DNA of 64,000 nucleotides from the NCBI RefSeq assembly GCF_013410035.1, contig NZ_JACCBW010000002.1, positions 868,001 to 932,000 on the forward strand, read 5' to 3'. The stretch comes from Nocardioides cavernae (lineage in GTDB: Bacteria > Actinomycetota > Actinomycetes > Propionibacteriales > Nocardioidaceae). Made by a program: the position numbers and the translations under genes. Shown piece by piece: positions 9,427-20,188 of this stretch. The notes under the pieces were generated by a model, which ran no database searches, was not told the origin of the DNA, and worked only from the letters and a program-made list of their open reading frames with translations. The first letter of the stretch is position 1, and each line of letters begins with the position of its first letter.

Positions 9427-10410
9427 ATGCGGACCCTCGGCGCGCTCGTCCTCGCCCTGCTGCTCGTCGGGTGCACTGCGCCCGAGGACGGGTCCCCAGC
9501 GCCGGCGCCCGCACCGACCACCACGCCCGCGACGCCGTCCGCACTCCCGTGGGGCACCGACCTGGCGTACACGGGACCACCGCGCATCCCGTGGGTCGAC
9601 GGTCGCGTCCTGCGCTTCCCCGGCGGGCGCACCGTCGAGCTGCCGCGCCGCTGGGCGGTGACGTCGATCGCCCGCCACGCCGGCGGCTACCTCGTCACCG
9701 ACGACCGCGCCCTGGAGGGCATGGTGGGGATGCACCGCCTCGGTGCCGCGACGGCATCGTGCGCGCGAGCTGGACCTCGACCGGTCCGGCGGAGACGAGC
9801 CCGGACGGACGGGTGGGCTGGGTCAGCCTGGTGCCGTCCGAAGGCGGACGCGTCGGTCCCACCGAGCTGCACGCGGACTCCGTCGACGGGGGAGCGGCGG
9901 TGAGCCAGCGCCTCGACCGCAGCCGGGTGCCGTTCCTCGGCGGGTGGTTCCGCGGGCAGCTGGTCTACGAGACGTGGGGGGACGCGGCGTCGTTCGTGAG
10001 CGACCTCGTCCACCGCCCCCGTCCGGTGCCGCGGGCCGAGGACCTCGGGGTGCTGCAGCCGGACGGGGCGTACCGGGCCCGGATCACGGCCGAGGGACTG
10101 GAGATCCTCCACCACGACGGTGCTCCGTCCCGCGTCGTGCGCCTGCGCGGCTTCGGCCGCACGATGTTCGCGGACCTCGCGTGGGAGGACGACCGGCACG
10201 TCCTCACGACCATCACCCGCAACGGCCGGCAGGCCGTCGCCCGCATCGGCACCGGCGGGCGGGTGTCGCTCGCGTCGGAGTGGCGCGAGGCCGGCTGGGT
10301 CGGTGTCGCGTTCCTGCCGCCCGCGCACGGGACGGCAGCACGGTGCTGCCGCGGGAGATGAAGGCCGACGACGTCCGCGTGTACGCCAACCCAGAGCAGC
10401 GCCGCGGCGC
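9427..10410 (+). pseudogene. Frameshifted secreted lipoprotein gene (beta-propeller-like)
   Basis: The reading starts with a lipoprotein signal (MRTLGALVLALLLVGC) in one frame and reads well to about 9747 (GGYLVTDDRALEGMVGMHRLG). Coding then continues in another frame, around GIVRASWTSTGPAETSPDGR, to about 10330 (SEWREAGWVGVAFLPP), and in a third frame around DGSTVLPREMKADDVRVY. The first break fits a 2-base GC duplication in GTGCCGCGACGGC; the second lies near 10330-10345. No single frame covers the protein. Either the gene is decayed or the assembly carries two errors. The sequence style (short WD-like strands such as GRQAVARIGTGGRV) resembles the propeller-like protein encoded next to it on the other strand. 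The end point is uncertain. Confidence 0.6.
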
Positions 10411-10413
10411 GCC

Positions 10414-11772
10414 TCAGCGGATGATCTCGCTGAGGTGCGTCTCGGCCCCGCTGCGGCCGAACGTCGCGACCTTGCGGCCGGTCGGCTCGTTCCACAGGAA
10501 CTGGTCGCCGGGCGCCGCACCGGTGGCGGCCGACCACGCCGACATGCTGTCGCTGAGTCGCAGCAGGTCGCCGCTGTCGAAGTCGTAGAGGTAGGTGCCA
10601 CCGGTGGCGCGGTCGTACGCCGAGACGACCAGGTGGTCGCCGCCGCCCACCAGCGCGCCGCCCTCGACCCCGTCGTCCTGCAGGGTGACGACCTGCTCGC
10701 CGTCGGTCGTGACCACCTGGACGCGGTCGTCACGGACCCCGTCGCCGTAGGTGCCGCAGTACTGCGAGAGGGCGATGCGACCGCCTGCGACGTCGAAGCC
10801 CAGCAGGTTGCACCGCTCACCGAGGCGGGGGCCGAACGAGGTCTCCTCGCCGGTGACCAGGTCGCGCACGTGCACCTCCCCGGCGGCGCCGTTGGAGCGG
10901 TCGGTCCACACGAGGCGGTCGCCGTCGAAGCCGAAGTCACCGACCAGCAGGCTCTCGTCGCGCACGTCCGTCGGGTCGGTGAGCGACATCGACCACAGTG
11001 CGCGCACGTCGCCCTCGGCGTCCGCGTCGTCCGCCTCCCCGTCAGGCCCCGTCGGCCAGCCGCCCTCGGGGACGTCGCCGCGATCGACGAGCAGTGCGGC
11101 GTACGCCCGTCCGTCCGGACCGACGTGCACCTGCGGGAGGTCGTCGCTCGCCGGCAGGTCCGGCCAGCTCATGGTGGTCCAGGCGCCGGCCGACCGGTCG
11201 TAGACGGACAGCTCGAGCGGGCGGCTCGCTGCGGTGCCCGACCAGCTGAGCCACTGCAGCACCAGCCGGTCCTCGCCGAGCTCGACGGCGAGCGGGTTGC
11301 TCACGTTGCCGGGGGGATCGGGGAGCCACTGCTTCTCTCCCGTCGCCGGGTCCATCAGCGCGAACCGCTCCGTGAGCCGCGTCATGGTCTGGCCCTCGCG
11401 GAAGAGCACGAGCCCGTCGTCGGTCACCCCGTCGAGGTACTCCCCGTTGTCCGACTCGAGGTCCTCGTTGACGTAGGTGGTGACGTCGCGGTAGTCGATG
11501 CCCTCGACAGCCGGCCGCGCACCGCGCAGGTCGATGGTCGGCCCGGACGGGCGGGGGACCCCCGCGGCGGCGAGGTCCGCGGGGGCGGGGTGCAGCCAGG
11601 TCGCCGAACCGAGCGCGATCGCGCCGGCCGCCAGCGCGCTCCCGGCCACGACGCCGGCGCGGCGCACGCGCACGCGCCGCCGTCCGGCACCCAGAAGGGC
11701 CTCGACCTCGCGGGTCTCCTGCGGTGCGTGCGCGGACGCGTCCCGCAGCAGCTCCTTCAGCTCGTTCACCAT
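10414..11772 (-). CDS. Membrane-anchored propeller-like protein encoded with a sigma factor
   Basis: A 452-residue protein: cytoplasmic head (MVNELKELLRDASAHAPQET), basic stretch RRRVRVRR, one membrane helix at about 38-60, then a large outer domain made of repeating short strands with Asp/Gly turns (for example DDGLVLFREGQTMTRL, GDHLVVSAYDRATGGTYLYD), probably a TolB/WD40-like beta-propeller. The start at 11772 overlaps the sigma gene by 7 bp. Proteins in this position are often called anti-sigma factors, but the cytoplasmic head is too short to recognise an anti-sigma domain. Its role as signal sensor is inferred. Confidence 0.75.
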   Translation of the reverse strand: MVNELKELLRDASAHAPQETREVEALLGAGRRRVRVRRAGVVAGSALAAGAIALGSATWLHPAPADLAAAGVPRPSGPTIDLRGARPAVEGIDYRDVTTYVNEDLESDNGEYLDGVTDDGLVLFREGQTMTRLTERFALMDPATGEKQWLPDPPGNVSNPLAVELGEDRLVLQWLSWSGTAASRPLELSVYDRSAGAWTTMSWPDLPASDDLPQVHVGPDGRAYAALLVDRGDVPEGGWPTGPDGEADDADAEGDVRALWSMSLTDPTDVRDESLLVGDFGFDGDRLVWTDRSNGAAGEVHVRDLVTGEETSFGPRLGERCNLLGFDVAGGRIALSQYCGTYGDGVRDDRVQVVTTDGEQVVTLQDDGVEGGALVGGGDHLVVSAYDRATGGTYLYDFDSGDLLRLSDSMSAWSAATGAAPGDQFLWNEPTGRKVATFGRSGAETHLSEIIR

Positions 11773-12299
11773 GACACCGCTCCTTCGGACCGCCGGTCGG
11801 CGGACGACTCGTCCGCCGGCTCCTCCAACATGGACCGGAGCGAGAACAGGCCGCGCGAGGTCTGGCTCTTCACGGTCCCCTCGGTGCAGCCCAGCAGTGC
11901 CGCCGTCTGCTCGACCGAGAGGTCCTCGAAGTAACGCAGGACCACGCAGGCACGCTGCCGGGGTGGCAGGTCGGCCAGCGTCGCCATCAGCGTCTCGCGC
12001 GTGGCGACGGCGTGCGCGACGTCGACGGGGGAGGCGAGCGTGGGGTCCGCCTCTCCCGGCCGCTCCGTGCTGGACCGCCGTCGGGCGTGGTCGAGGTAGG
12101 CGCTGACCACCGCCTTGCGGGCGTACGCCAGCTCGCCGCCGTTGCGCACCAGCCGCGGCCACCGGACGTACACCCGGATCAGGCCCTCCTGGACGAAGTC
12201 GGAGGCCCGGTCCCAGTCGCCGCACAGCAGGTAGGCCGTGCGCCGCAGGCGGGGCCGCGCCGTCTCGGCGAACTCCACGAACGCCGCCTCGTCACGCAC
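11766..12299 (-). CDS. RNA polymerase sigma factor, SigE family (second copy)
   Basis: A 177-residue sigma factor with region 2 (RRTAYLLCGDWDRASDFVQE, VRWPRL) and region 4 (LSVEQTAALLGCTEGTVKSQTSR). It closely resembles the sigma factor at 367-948 in length, order of motifs and gene context. I chose GTG at 12299 because GGAG lies about 7 bases upstream; an ATG at 12350 in the same frame adds 17 residues without family character. Translationally coupled to the membrane protein downstream. Confidence 0.88.
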   Translation of the reverse strand: MRDEAAFVEFAETARPRLRRTAYLLCGDWDRASDFVQEGLIRVYVRWPRLVRNGGELAYARKAVVSAYLDHARRRSSTERPGEADPTLASPVDVAHAVATRETLMATLADLPPRQRACVVLRYFEDLSVEQTAALLGCTEGTVKSQTSRGLFSLRSMLEEPADESSADRRSEGAVSW

Positions 12300-12368
12300 T
12301 GTTCTGCTCCATGCCCCTTCCAACGCGGTGGGCACGCACGGGGGTTGCACGGCGCGCGACGGGAATCA

Positions 12369-13895
12369 TCACCGGCCCCAGATGGTGCGGTACGGGGAGG
12401 TGCAGTCGACGTCGACGTCGATCGGCTCGACGGTGTTGAGGTGGTAGATCCGGTAGCGGTCGCACGCGGTCCGGATGAACTCGTACTTGCGGATGAGCGA
12501 GCGCTCGATGGGGCGCGTGCCGAGCTCGCTCCAGGTGTTGATGTAGGTCGCCTCGACGAACCACGTGGGCGGGTTGGGCCCGGTGAGCACGTCCTCCAGC
12601 TGGGTCAGCCCGGGGTCGAGGGTGCGCATCGGCAGCGACCAGAGGTAGGGGTACGGCGACTGCGCGCGGCTCGCCCACTGGATGTCCGCGCGACCGCCGT
12701 AGACCAGCACCCGGTCACCGGGTCGCGCGGCGTCGTGGATCGCCTGGCCGGTGCGCACCTCGACCGGCACCCGGCCCTCGACCCATGCCGCGGTCCAGGC
12801 GATCATCGCGACGCCGCTCGAGGCGACGACGAGGCCGACGGCGGCGCGCGTGACCCGGTGGCGGAAGCGGTCGAGGTGGTCGTGCGCGAGCAGGGCCGAC
12901 AGCGCCAGCACGAGGCCGGGGATCGGGACGAAGAGGTAGGGCATCCAGAAGCTGCCGCTGAGCGCGACCCCGAGCAGGTCCAGGCCCAGCATGGCGGCGA
13001 TGGCGACCACCGGCACCGGGTCGTGGCGGAGCAGCCCGCGCAGGCGCACCGCGAAGCACGCCACCACGAGCAGCATGCCCGTGCCGGCGAAGACCGCCAG
13101 CAGCACCGAGATCCGGCTGGTCGCACCCTCGGCGCTCTGGGTGGCGATGACGTGGCTGGCGTCGGAGCGGAAGGTCACCACGACGTACCAGAGGGTGCGC
13201 AGGTGCACGCCGGCCGCGAGCGCCCACGCGACGACCACCACCACCGGCACGGCCGCCCCCGCCAGCGCCGCGCCGGCGCACCGGAGCCCGTCGCGCAGGT
13301 CGAGCTGGCGCGCCAGGACCGAGCCCACCAGGAGCACGCCCCCGAACACCAGCCCACCGACGATGCTCTGCTTCATCCCGACCGCGACCATCGCGAGCAG
13401 GCCCGCGACGAAGGCGTCCGTCACCGAGATGCGCCGCACCGCCCGGAGCGCCAGCCAGCACGATCCGAGCACCAGCGGGATGCCGAACAGCTCGCCCTTG
13501 GCGGCCACCGGGTCGATCTGCGCGTTGCCCACCAGGGCTGCGGTCGCCAGCGCGACCCACCCGGCGAGCCGGCGGACCGACGCGTCGTCCAGCACCCCCG
13601 CCCGGGTCGCGACCTCGCGCGTCGCCGCCGCGGCCGCCAGCACCAGCAGGACGCACGCCACGGCGCCGACGAGGCGGTGGGCGTACGGTCCCCCGAACTG
13701 CTCGCTGGCCCGGACCAGCCAGATGATCGGCGGTGGCCGGTCGACCCAGTAGTGGCCGTAGAGCGAGTCCGGCTCGGGGTGCCACGTGCGGGCCACCAGG
13801 AGGAACCCCGCCTCGTCGGGACGCAGCGGCCACAGCAGTGACGGGAACCGTGCGACGAACGCGACCGCCGCTGCCACCCACACCATCCGCCCCAT
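12369..13895 (-). CDS. Polytopic membrane glycosyltransferase-like protein (GT-C/ArnT-type fold)
   Basis: A 508-residue protein with about 10 hydrophobic segments. The first outer loop has the acidic PLRPDEAGF followed by WVDRPPPIIWLV, the layout of GT-C enzymes such as dolichyl-phosphate-mannose mannosyltransferases, in which the acidic pair is catalytic. A soluble C-terminal stretch (about 410-508) carries ARPGDRVLVYGGRADIQW and a Cys near the end. The likely donor is a polyprenyl-phosphate sugar; donor and acceptor are unknown. The ATG at 13895 lies 16-23 bp from the divergent guaB start, so the two promoters must overlap. Confidence 0.7.
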   Translation of the reverse strand: MGRMVWVAAAVAFVARFPSLLWPLRPDEAGFLLVARTWHPEPDSLYGHYWVDRPPPIIWLVRASEQFGGPYAHRLVGAVACVLLVLAAAAATREVATRAGVLDDASVRRLAGWVALATAALVGNAQIDPVAAKGELFGIPLVLGSCWLALRAVRRISVTDAFVAGLLAMVAVGMKQSIVGGLVFGGVLLVGSVLARQLDLRDGLRCAGAALAGAAVPVVVVVAWALAAGVHLRTLWYVVVTFRSDASHVIATQSAEGATSRISVLLAVFAGTGMLLVVACFAVRLRGLLRHDPVPVVAIAAMLGLDLLGVALSGSFWMPYLFVPIPGLVLALSALLAHDHLDRFRHRVTRAAVGLVVASSGVAMIAWTAAWVEGRVPVEVRTGQAIHDAARPGDRVLVYGGRADIQWASRAQSPYPYLWSLPMRTLDPGLTQLEDVLTGPNPPTWFVEATYINTWSELGTRPIERSLIRKYEFIRTACDRYRIYHLNTVEPIDVDVDCTSPYRTIWGR

Positions 13896-13905
13896 GCGGA
13901 CACCG

Positions 13906-15420
<1,515 letters not shown>

Positions 15421-15455
15421 GGCCCCACCGGCACCCGCTCACGGCTCGGCCGAAA

Positions 15456-15489
15456 GTAGGGACTACCCGAACCCGTCGGTAGGCCCTAC
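15456..15489. promoter_or_regulatory. Inverted repeat between guaB and the protease gene
   Basis: GTAGGGACTACC, 10 bases, GGTAGGCCCTAC: 12-base arms with one mismatch. It lies 36 bp after guaB and 92 bp before the next start. It could be a guaB terminator or, because the arms resemble NarL/LuxR-type half-sites (GGGACTACC), an operator for the secreted protease. Confidence 0.5.
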
Positions 15490-15580
15490 GTTCACTGGTG
15501 TCAGGGGATCGGGCCCCGCGACGGTGCGATCCATCGACACGATGTGCTCGATCCCGGTTTCTCTCGGGAGGAGCGCTTCA

Positions 15581-17575
15581 GTGCGCAGGAACATCCTGGC
15601 CATCACCGGCACCGCCGGTGTGCTGGCCCTCGTCACACCAGCCCTGTCCACCGCCGCACCGGCTGGTGACGACACCCTCACGCCGTCGCAGCAGACGGCC
15701 CTCGACCTGGGCATCCAGGTCGCGCAGAAGGACGCGGGCGCGGCCGCCCTCAAGGCGACCACCAACCCCAACCCCTACCTCGCCAACCTGCCCGACATCG
15801 AGGACGCGAACTACTTCGCGTGGAACCGGAAGATGGCAGCCGACGCCGACGAGCGGGCCGGGTCCGCCAAGCTCGCCACCGCACGTCGCCAGGCGCTGCG
15901 CAGCACCCGCACCGGCGTCTCGGCCAAGGCCGTGCCGACGCCCTTCGTCCACGACGAGGAGGAGCCTGCCGGCACCTCCGGGTCCAACGACTCCCACCTC
16001 GACGCCGAGCCCATCACCCCGTTCGGCACCGGGTCGGCGAAGCTGCCGGCGGTACGCATCCTCGGCAGCCTGACGCCCCCCGCCACCACCGCGCCGCGCA
16101 CCGTCACGACCACCGAGGACCAGGGCGCCATCCCGCTCGCGACCTCCACCGGCATCGCCGGCACCGGCGCCGCCACGACGACGTCCGTGCTCGGCGACGG
16201 TCCCCACGGGACGACCGGCGACGCGACCAACGACTTCGACTTCTACTCCGTCGAGGTGGGCGCCGGCATGACGCTGAGCGCCTCGACCATCGGCAGCCCC
16301 ACGACCACCGACACGATCCTGGTCGTCTACACGGCCGACGGCGAGCCGGTCGCGGCCAACGACGACGCCGCGTTCGGCACCCTCGCCAGCGAGGTGACCT
16401 ACAAGCCGGCCGAGGCCGGCACCTACTACGTCCTCGTGGGCGGCTACGCCACCGACCCGCTGCCGGCGGACCCGTTCGACTCGGGCAGCGGTGCAGGCGG
16501 CGCCGACACCGGCGACTACCGTCTGGCCGTGTCCAGCGCCAAGCTCGACGCCGACTTCTACTCGGTGCGCCTGCGTCCCGGCGACACCATCGGCTCGACC
16601 GGCACCGGCTCGGTGACCGGCCTGACCGTGCGCACGCCGTCGGGCGAGCAGCGCGTGGGCGGCGTCGAGACCGACGCGTCCTCGCTCTACCCGCCGACGT
16701 CGCCGCTGCCGGGCGGCGGCAACACGACCATCGCCTACGTCGCGGAGGAGGCCGGCTGGTACTCCGTCGAGGTCTCCGGGGCGACCGGCGCCTACGACGT
16801 CACCGTCGAGGGCTACCGTCCCGGCACCCAGGGTGACCGCGGGCGTACGCAGACGGTGCTGCTCGACTTCGCCCCCGGACGCGTCAACACCGGCACGTGG
16901 GGCGGGCCGGGCGTGCGCAGCGTCTCTCCCTTCGCCGCCTTCGTCCCGCAGTGGGGCATCGCGCGCGCCGACGCGCGCAAGGTCGAGAACCGCATCGTGA
17001 ACCTCGTCCGCCGCAACCTGCAGGCCGAGCTGTCGGGCACCAACCCGGCGGTGAACGTGGAGGTGCTCAACGCGCGCACCAATCCCGAGCTGATCGGTCA
17101 GGAGAACGTCTCGCGCATCTACGTCGCCGGGACGATCGCCGAGACGGCCATCAGCACGATCGGCATCGCGCAGTACATCGACCCGGGCAACTACGGCCAC
17201 GAGGACGAGGCGATCGTGCTGCTCGACGTGCTGAGCGCGCCGGCCGGCCCGGCCTCCTCGCTCAACACCTACCTCACCGCCGCCAGTGACCGCATCGGCT
17301 TCGTCTCCGCCGCAGTGGCCAACGTGACGGCGCACGAAGTCGGCCACACCATCGGCAACTACCACACCGACAACGCCGACGAGATCCACAACATGATGGA
17401 CAGCGGCGGCGCCAACTTCGGCCAGAACCTCTACGGCGTCGGGCCGGACAACCTCGGCGGCACCGCGGACGACGAGAACATCGAGTTCGTGACCGACACC
17501 TACTCCCCGGCGGAGGGCTTCACCGGGCTGGAGGACACCGAGAACGTGTCGTCCTGGGCGTACGCCGGCCGCTGA
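15581..17575 (+). CDS. Secreted zinc metalloprotease, metzincin type, with PPC-like domains
   Basis: A 664-residue exported protein with an Ala-rich signal peptide (hydrophobic about 5-22, cleavage near ALSTAAPA). Two beta-rich segments at about 215-320 and 330-410 (NDFDFYSVEVGAGMTLSAS, DADFYSVRLRPGDTIG) look like pre-peptidase C-terminal domains. The catalytic region has the complete metzincin motif HEVGHTIGNYH (three His ligands and Glu) at about 585-595, followed by the Met-turn NMMDSGG. The start is GTG at 15581 behind GGGAGGAG. Unusually, the PPC-like domains precede the protease domain. Probably extracellular protein degradation; the substrate is unknown. Confidence 0.82.
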   Translation: MRRNILAITGTAGVLALVTPALSTAAPAGDDTLTPSQQTALDLGIQVAQKDAGAAALKATTNPNPYLANLPDIEDANYFAWNRKMAADADERAGSAKLATARRQALRSTRTGVSAKAVPTPFVHDEEEPAGTSGSNDSHLDAEPITPFGTGSAKLPAVRILGSLTPPATTAPRTVTTTEDQGAIPLATSTGIAGTGAATTTSVLGDGPHGTTGDATNDFDFYSVEVGAGMTLSASTIGSPTTTDTILVVYTADGEPVAANDDAAFGTLASEVTYKPAEAGTYYVLVGGYATDPLPADPFDSGSGAGGADTGDYRLAVSSAKLDADFYSVRLRPGDTIGSTGTGSVTGLTVRTPSGEQRVGGVETDASSLYPPTSPLPGGGNTTIAYVAEEAGWYSVEVSGATGAYDVTVEGYRPGTQGDRGRTQTVLLDFAPGRVNTGTWGGPGVRSVSPFAAFVPQWGIARADARKVENRIVNLVRRNLQAELSGTNPAVNVEVLNARTNPELIGQENVSRIYVAGTIAETAISTIGIAQYIDPGNYGHEDEAIVLLDVLSAPAGPASSLNTYLTAASDRIGFVSAAVANVTAHEVGHTIGNYHTDNADEIHNMMDSGGANFGQNLYGVGPDNLGGTADDENIEFVTDTYSPAEGFTGLEDTENVSSWAYAGR

Positions 17576-17620
17576 GCCGACCCGCCCCGCTCCGGCACGA
17601 CCCCGTCGGGCACCGCTCGA

Positions 17621-17674
17621 CGAAACCTTCACCCGGGTCTTCCGTGTTCTCCAGCGGAGGGCCCGGGTGTTTCG
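17621..17674. terminator. Inverted repeat downstream of the protease gene, upstream of the TetR gene
   Basis: CGAAA...CACCCGGG pairs with CCCGGGTG...TTTCG; the inner 8-base arms are perfect with a 24-base loop. It may end protease transcription or act as an autoregulatory operator for the TetR gene whose start is 37 bp away. Confidence 0.45.
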
Positions 17675-17710
17675 GTACGGTGTGGTCGTATCCAAAGGGG
17701 GGTGCCGGAG

Positions 17711-18379
17711 GTGGACGTGCGTGGGGCACGAGGGATCGCCGCGGGGGCAGCGATCCCACCACCTCCGGCTCGCCGCCCCTACGACGCCAGCGGCCGCCGG
17801 GCAGCCGCCGAGCAGCGGCGGGTCTTCGTGACCGTGACGGCCGCGGGTCTCTTCGCGGAGCGCGGCTGGCGCGGCACCACCATCGCCGCGGTCGCACGCG
17901 AGGCGGACGTGTCGGTGGAGTACGTCACCAAGACCTTCGGCGGCAAGCAGGCGCTGCTCATGGAGGCGATGCGCTCGGCCACGTTCGGCCGGAGGGGGTC
18001 GCTCCAGGACGCCTTCGCCGAGCTGGCGCTGGCCGACGAGCCGGACCGGCAGGTGCGACTCGACCGCTTCGTCGACTTCGCCTGCGCGTCCGTGGTCCCG
18101 ATGGCGCCCTTCGTCCCCGCCATGGTCCAGGGGGCCTCCGAGGACGAGCGGATGCGCAGCGTGCTCGACACGGCCCGCGCCGGGCACGTCGAGGTGGTCC
18201 GTGAGGCGGTCCCGCTGCTGGCGACCGGCCCCGTGCACGACGACGCCGTCGACGAGATCGTCGTGCTCACGCGCGCCGAGACCTACCTGACGTTCGCCGT
18301 CGAGCTCGGCTGGGCCGGGGGCCGCTACGCGCGGTGGTTGCGCCGCGCGGTCGGCCGCGCGGTGGGCCTCACGGGGTGA
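17711..18379 (+). CDS. TetR-family transcriptional regulator
   Basis: A protein of about 222 residues. The DNA-binding domain at about 30-85 reads AAGLFAERGWRGTTIAAVAREADVSVEYV, the TetR helix-turn-helix. The all-helical C-terminal domain would bind the ligand, which is not identifiable. I chose GTG at 17711, about 8 bases after a G-rich AAGGGGGG; GTG at 17702 is an alternative. The target may be itself or neighbouring genes. Its 3' end overlaps the convergent CHAP-protein gene by 11 bp. Confidence 0.82.
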   Translation: MDVRGARGIAAGAAIPPPPARRPYDASGRRAAAEQRRVFVTVTAAGLFAERGWRGTTIAAVAREADVSVEYVTKTFGGKQALLMEAMRSATFGRRGSLQDAFAELALADEPDRQVRLDRFVDFACASVVPMAPFVPAMVQGASEDERMRSVLDTARAGHVEVVREAVPLLATGPVHDDAVDEIVVLTRAETYLTFAVELGWAGGRYARWLRRAVGRAVGLTG

Positions 18380-20063
18380 AGCCCGCCCGGGTCGGTGCAG
18401 TACGCACGACCACGGCCGAGGCGGGTCGGGTGAGCAGGCGGGAGCGGGCGGCGCGGCCGGCCACGACGAAGACCCCGGCGTTGCTGCGCGTCACCAGGCC
18501 CGGGGAGCGGGTCGGGTCGCCGGACGACACGCGACCGGTCAGTCGCGAGCGCTCGCCCGGGACCGCCGCGCGGACGAAGAGGTCGCCGCGGGTGTCGACC
18601 GCCGCCACGTGCAGCCGGTCCGCCACCACGCCCACGGCGGGGGAGGCGTACGGCGACCACTCGCCCGCGAGACTCGCGGGCCGGCTCCAGCCGCGCCCGC
18701 GCAGGATGCGCACCCGGAGCGTCCCGTCCGCGCCGACCTGGTGCACGTAGGTGGTGCCGTCGCTCGCCGTCGTCAGCGCGGGCGTCGAGGTCACCGACGC
18801 CCGCGCCCCGGGGAGGCGGAGCAGGCGACGACGCTCGACGGTCTGGACGGCGGTCGAGCCGTCGGCGCCGACCGCGACGAGCAGGGTGCGACCCGTGCGG
18901 TCGCTGCCGAGGACGGGGGCGACGTGGGTGGCCCACGCGCCGGCCCGGCCGACGCGCGCCGGTCGGCTCCAGCGGCCCTGCTGCGTGAGCCGCCGGGTGC
19001 TGAGGGTGCCGTCGGGGGAGGTGGTCGCCAGCAGGGGGCGACCGGTGCGGGTGAGCGTGAGGGCCGGGCTCGCCGTCGGCGCCGAGGAGCCGACCGCGCG
19101 CAGCCTCAGCCGTCCGTCGCGCAGGCGCCCCGCCAGCACGCGGCCGTCACGGGCGGTCGCCGCGATCCAGGGCATCCCGGTGCGGTCCAGCGCCAGCGCC
19201 GGCGCGGCGAGCGGGGAGAACGCCCGACGCGGACCGGCGACCCGCATGGGCCGGCCGGGACGCGAGATCCAGAGGGTGCCGCGGTCGTCGACGCGCGCCC
19301 TCGACGAGTCGCCGAGGCCGTCGGGCACCGAGACGACGGGCCGGTCGGACCCGAGGAGCGGCGACGGCGCCACGTCGGCCAGGTGGAGGTAGCGGAACTC
19401 GCCGACCGGGACCGTACGGCTGCCGTACCCGCCCGCGACGCCGTGGTTGTACTCCTCGACCGTGACGGTCCCCGGGCCGATCGCGCTGACCCACGCGACG
19501 TGGCCGACCCGGCCGGCGTCGGTCTGGGCGACGGCGCCGATCGCGGGGACGTCGTCGACGCGGTAGCCGAGCCGCCGGGCGACGTCGTCCCAGTTGGCCG
19601 CGTTGCCCCAGTGCTCGCCGCCGAAGTGGTTGCCGAAGCCGGCCATCCGGTTGCGCTCCTGCAGCCGCCACGCCACGAAGCTCGTGCAGTTGCGCAGCAC
19701 GAAGCCCCACGAGTCGCCGATGGAGCCGTTGATCGACCACACCCGCCTGGCGCAGGTCGGCTTCGGTCCGCGCGGGTCGTAGAGGTGGCCCGACACCGGG
19801 TCGAGCACGGGCGGCGGGGGAGGCGGCGGCTCGACCGCGGGCTCGGCGTCCCCGGCTCCCGCTGGGCCGTCGTCGGCCTTGCCGGGCGGTGCGATCTCCG
19901 GCGTCGGCTCCTCGATCGGCTCCTGCGGCACGATCGGGCACTGGCCCTGCCACGCCCACGGGTAGTCGTCCTCGGCCTGGGCAGCCGAGAGCGTCCCGGT
20001 CACCAGTCCAGCGGCCAGGCATGCGGGCGCGAGCACGCGCGCCAGTAGTCCCCACTTCCCCAC
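18369..20063 (-). CDS. Secreted CHAP-domain protein (putative cell-wall amidase) with propeller-like tail
   Basis: A 564-residue exported protein: signal peptide (about 1-30, ending near TLSAAQAEDD), a Pro/Glu-rich linker with a run of Pro at about 80-86, and a CHAP domain at about 105-225. The CHAP Cys lies in LRNCTSFVAWRLQERN and the His in GRVGHVAWV, with EYNH after it, as in CHAP amidases and endopeptidases that cut peptidoglycan. The C-terminal half consists of repeats of the kind DRTGMPWIAATARDGRVLAG, resembling PLL/sialidase-type propeller blades used for binding. The GTG start at 20063 lies 7 bases after TAGCGT, a leaderless start. It is divergent from guaB3. Confidence 0.8.
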   Translation of the reverse strand: MGKWGLLARVLAPACLAAGLVTGTLSAAQAEDDYPWAWQGQCPIVPQEPIEEPTPEIAPPGKADDGPAGAGDAEPAVEPPPPPPPVLDPVSGHLYDPRGPKPTCARRVWSINGSIGDSWGFVLRNCTSFVAWRLQERNRMAGFGNHFGGEHWGNAANWDDVARRLGYRVDDVPAIGAVAQTDAGRVGHVAWVSAIGPGTVTVEEYNHGVAGGYGSRTVPVGEFRYLHLADVAPSPLLGSDRPVVSVPDGLGDSSRARVDDRGTLWISRPGRPMRVAGPRRAFSPLAAPALALDRTGMPWIAATARDGRVLAGRLRDGRLRLRAVGSSAPTASPALTLTRTGRPLLATTSPDGTLSTRRLTQQGRWSRPARVGRAGAWATHVAPVLGSDRTGRTLLVAVGADGSTAVQTVERRRLLRLPGARASVTSTPALTTASDGTTYVHQVGADGTLRVRILRGRGWSRPASLAGEWSPYASPAVGVVADRLHVAAVDTRGDLFVRAAVPGERSRLTGRVSSGDPTRSPGLVTRSNAGVFVVAGRAARSRLLTRPASAVVVRTAPTRAGFTP

Positions 20064-20070
20064 CCGGAGG

Positions 20071-20076
20071 ACGCTA
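20071..20076 (-). promoter_or_regulatory. -10 box TAGCGT for the leaderless CHAP-protein gene
   Basis: On the minus strand TAGCGT is followed by 7 bases and the GTG at 20063. Confidence 0.5.
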
Positions 20077-20175
20077 GGCAAGGTGGAGGTCGCGCGTGGC
20101 GTTTTTGCCGACCTGTTGCCGAGCAGTGGAGGAGGCCCCCGGGGAGCGGGCCGCGGCACCTGCCTACGCCGCCGA

Positions 20176-20181
20176 TAGGCT
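20176..20181 (+). promoter_or_regulatory. -10 box TAGGCT for leaderless guaB3
   Basis: TAGGCT is followed by 7 bases and the GTG at 20189, with no Shine-Dalgarno site. Confidence 0.55.
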
Positions 20182-20188
20182 TCGGTCC

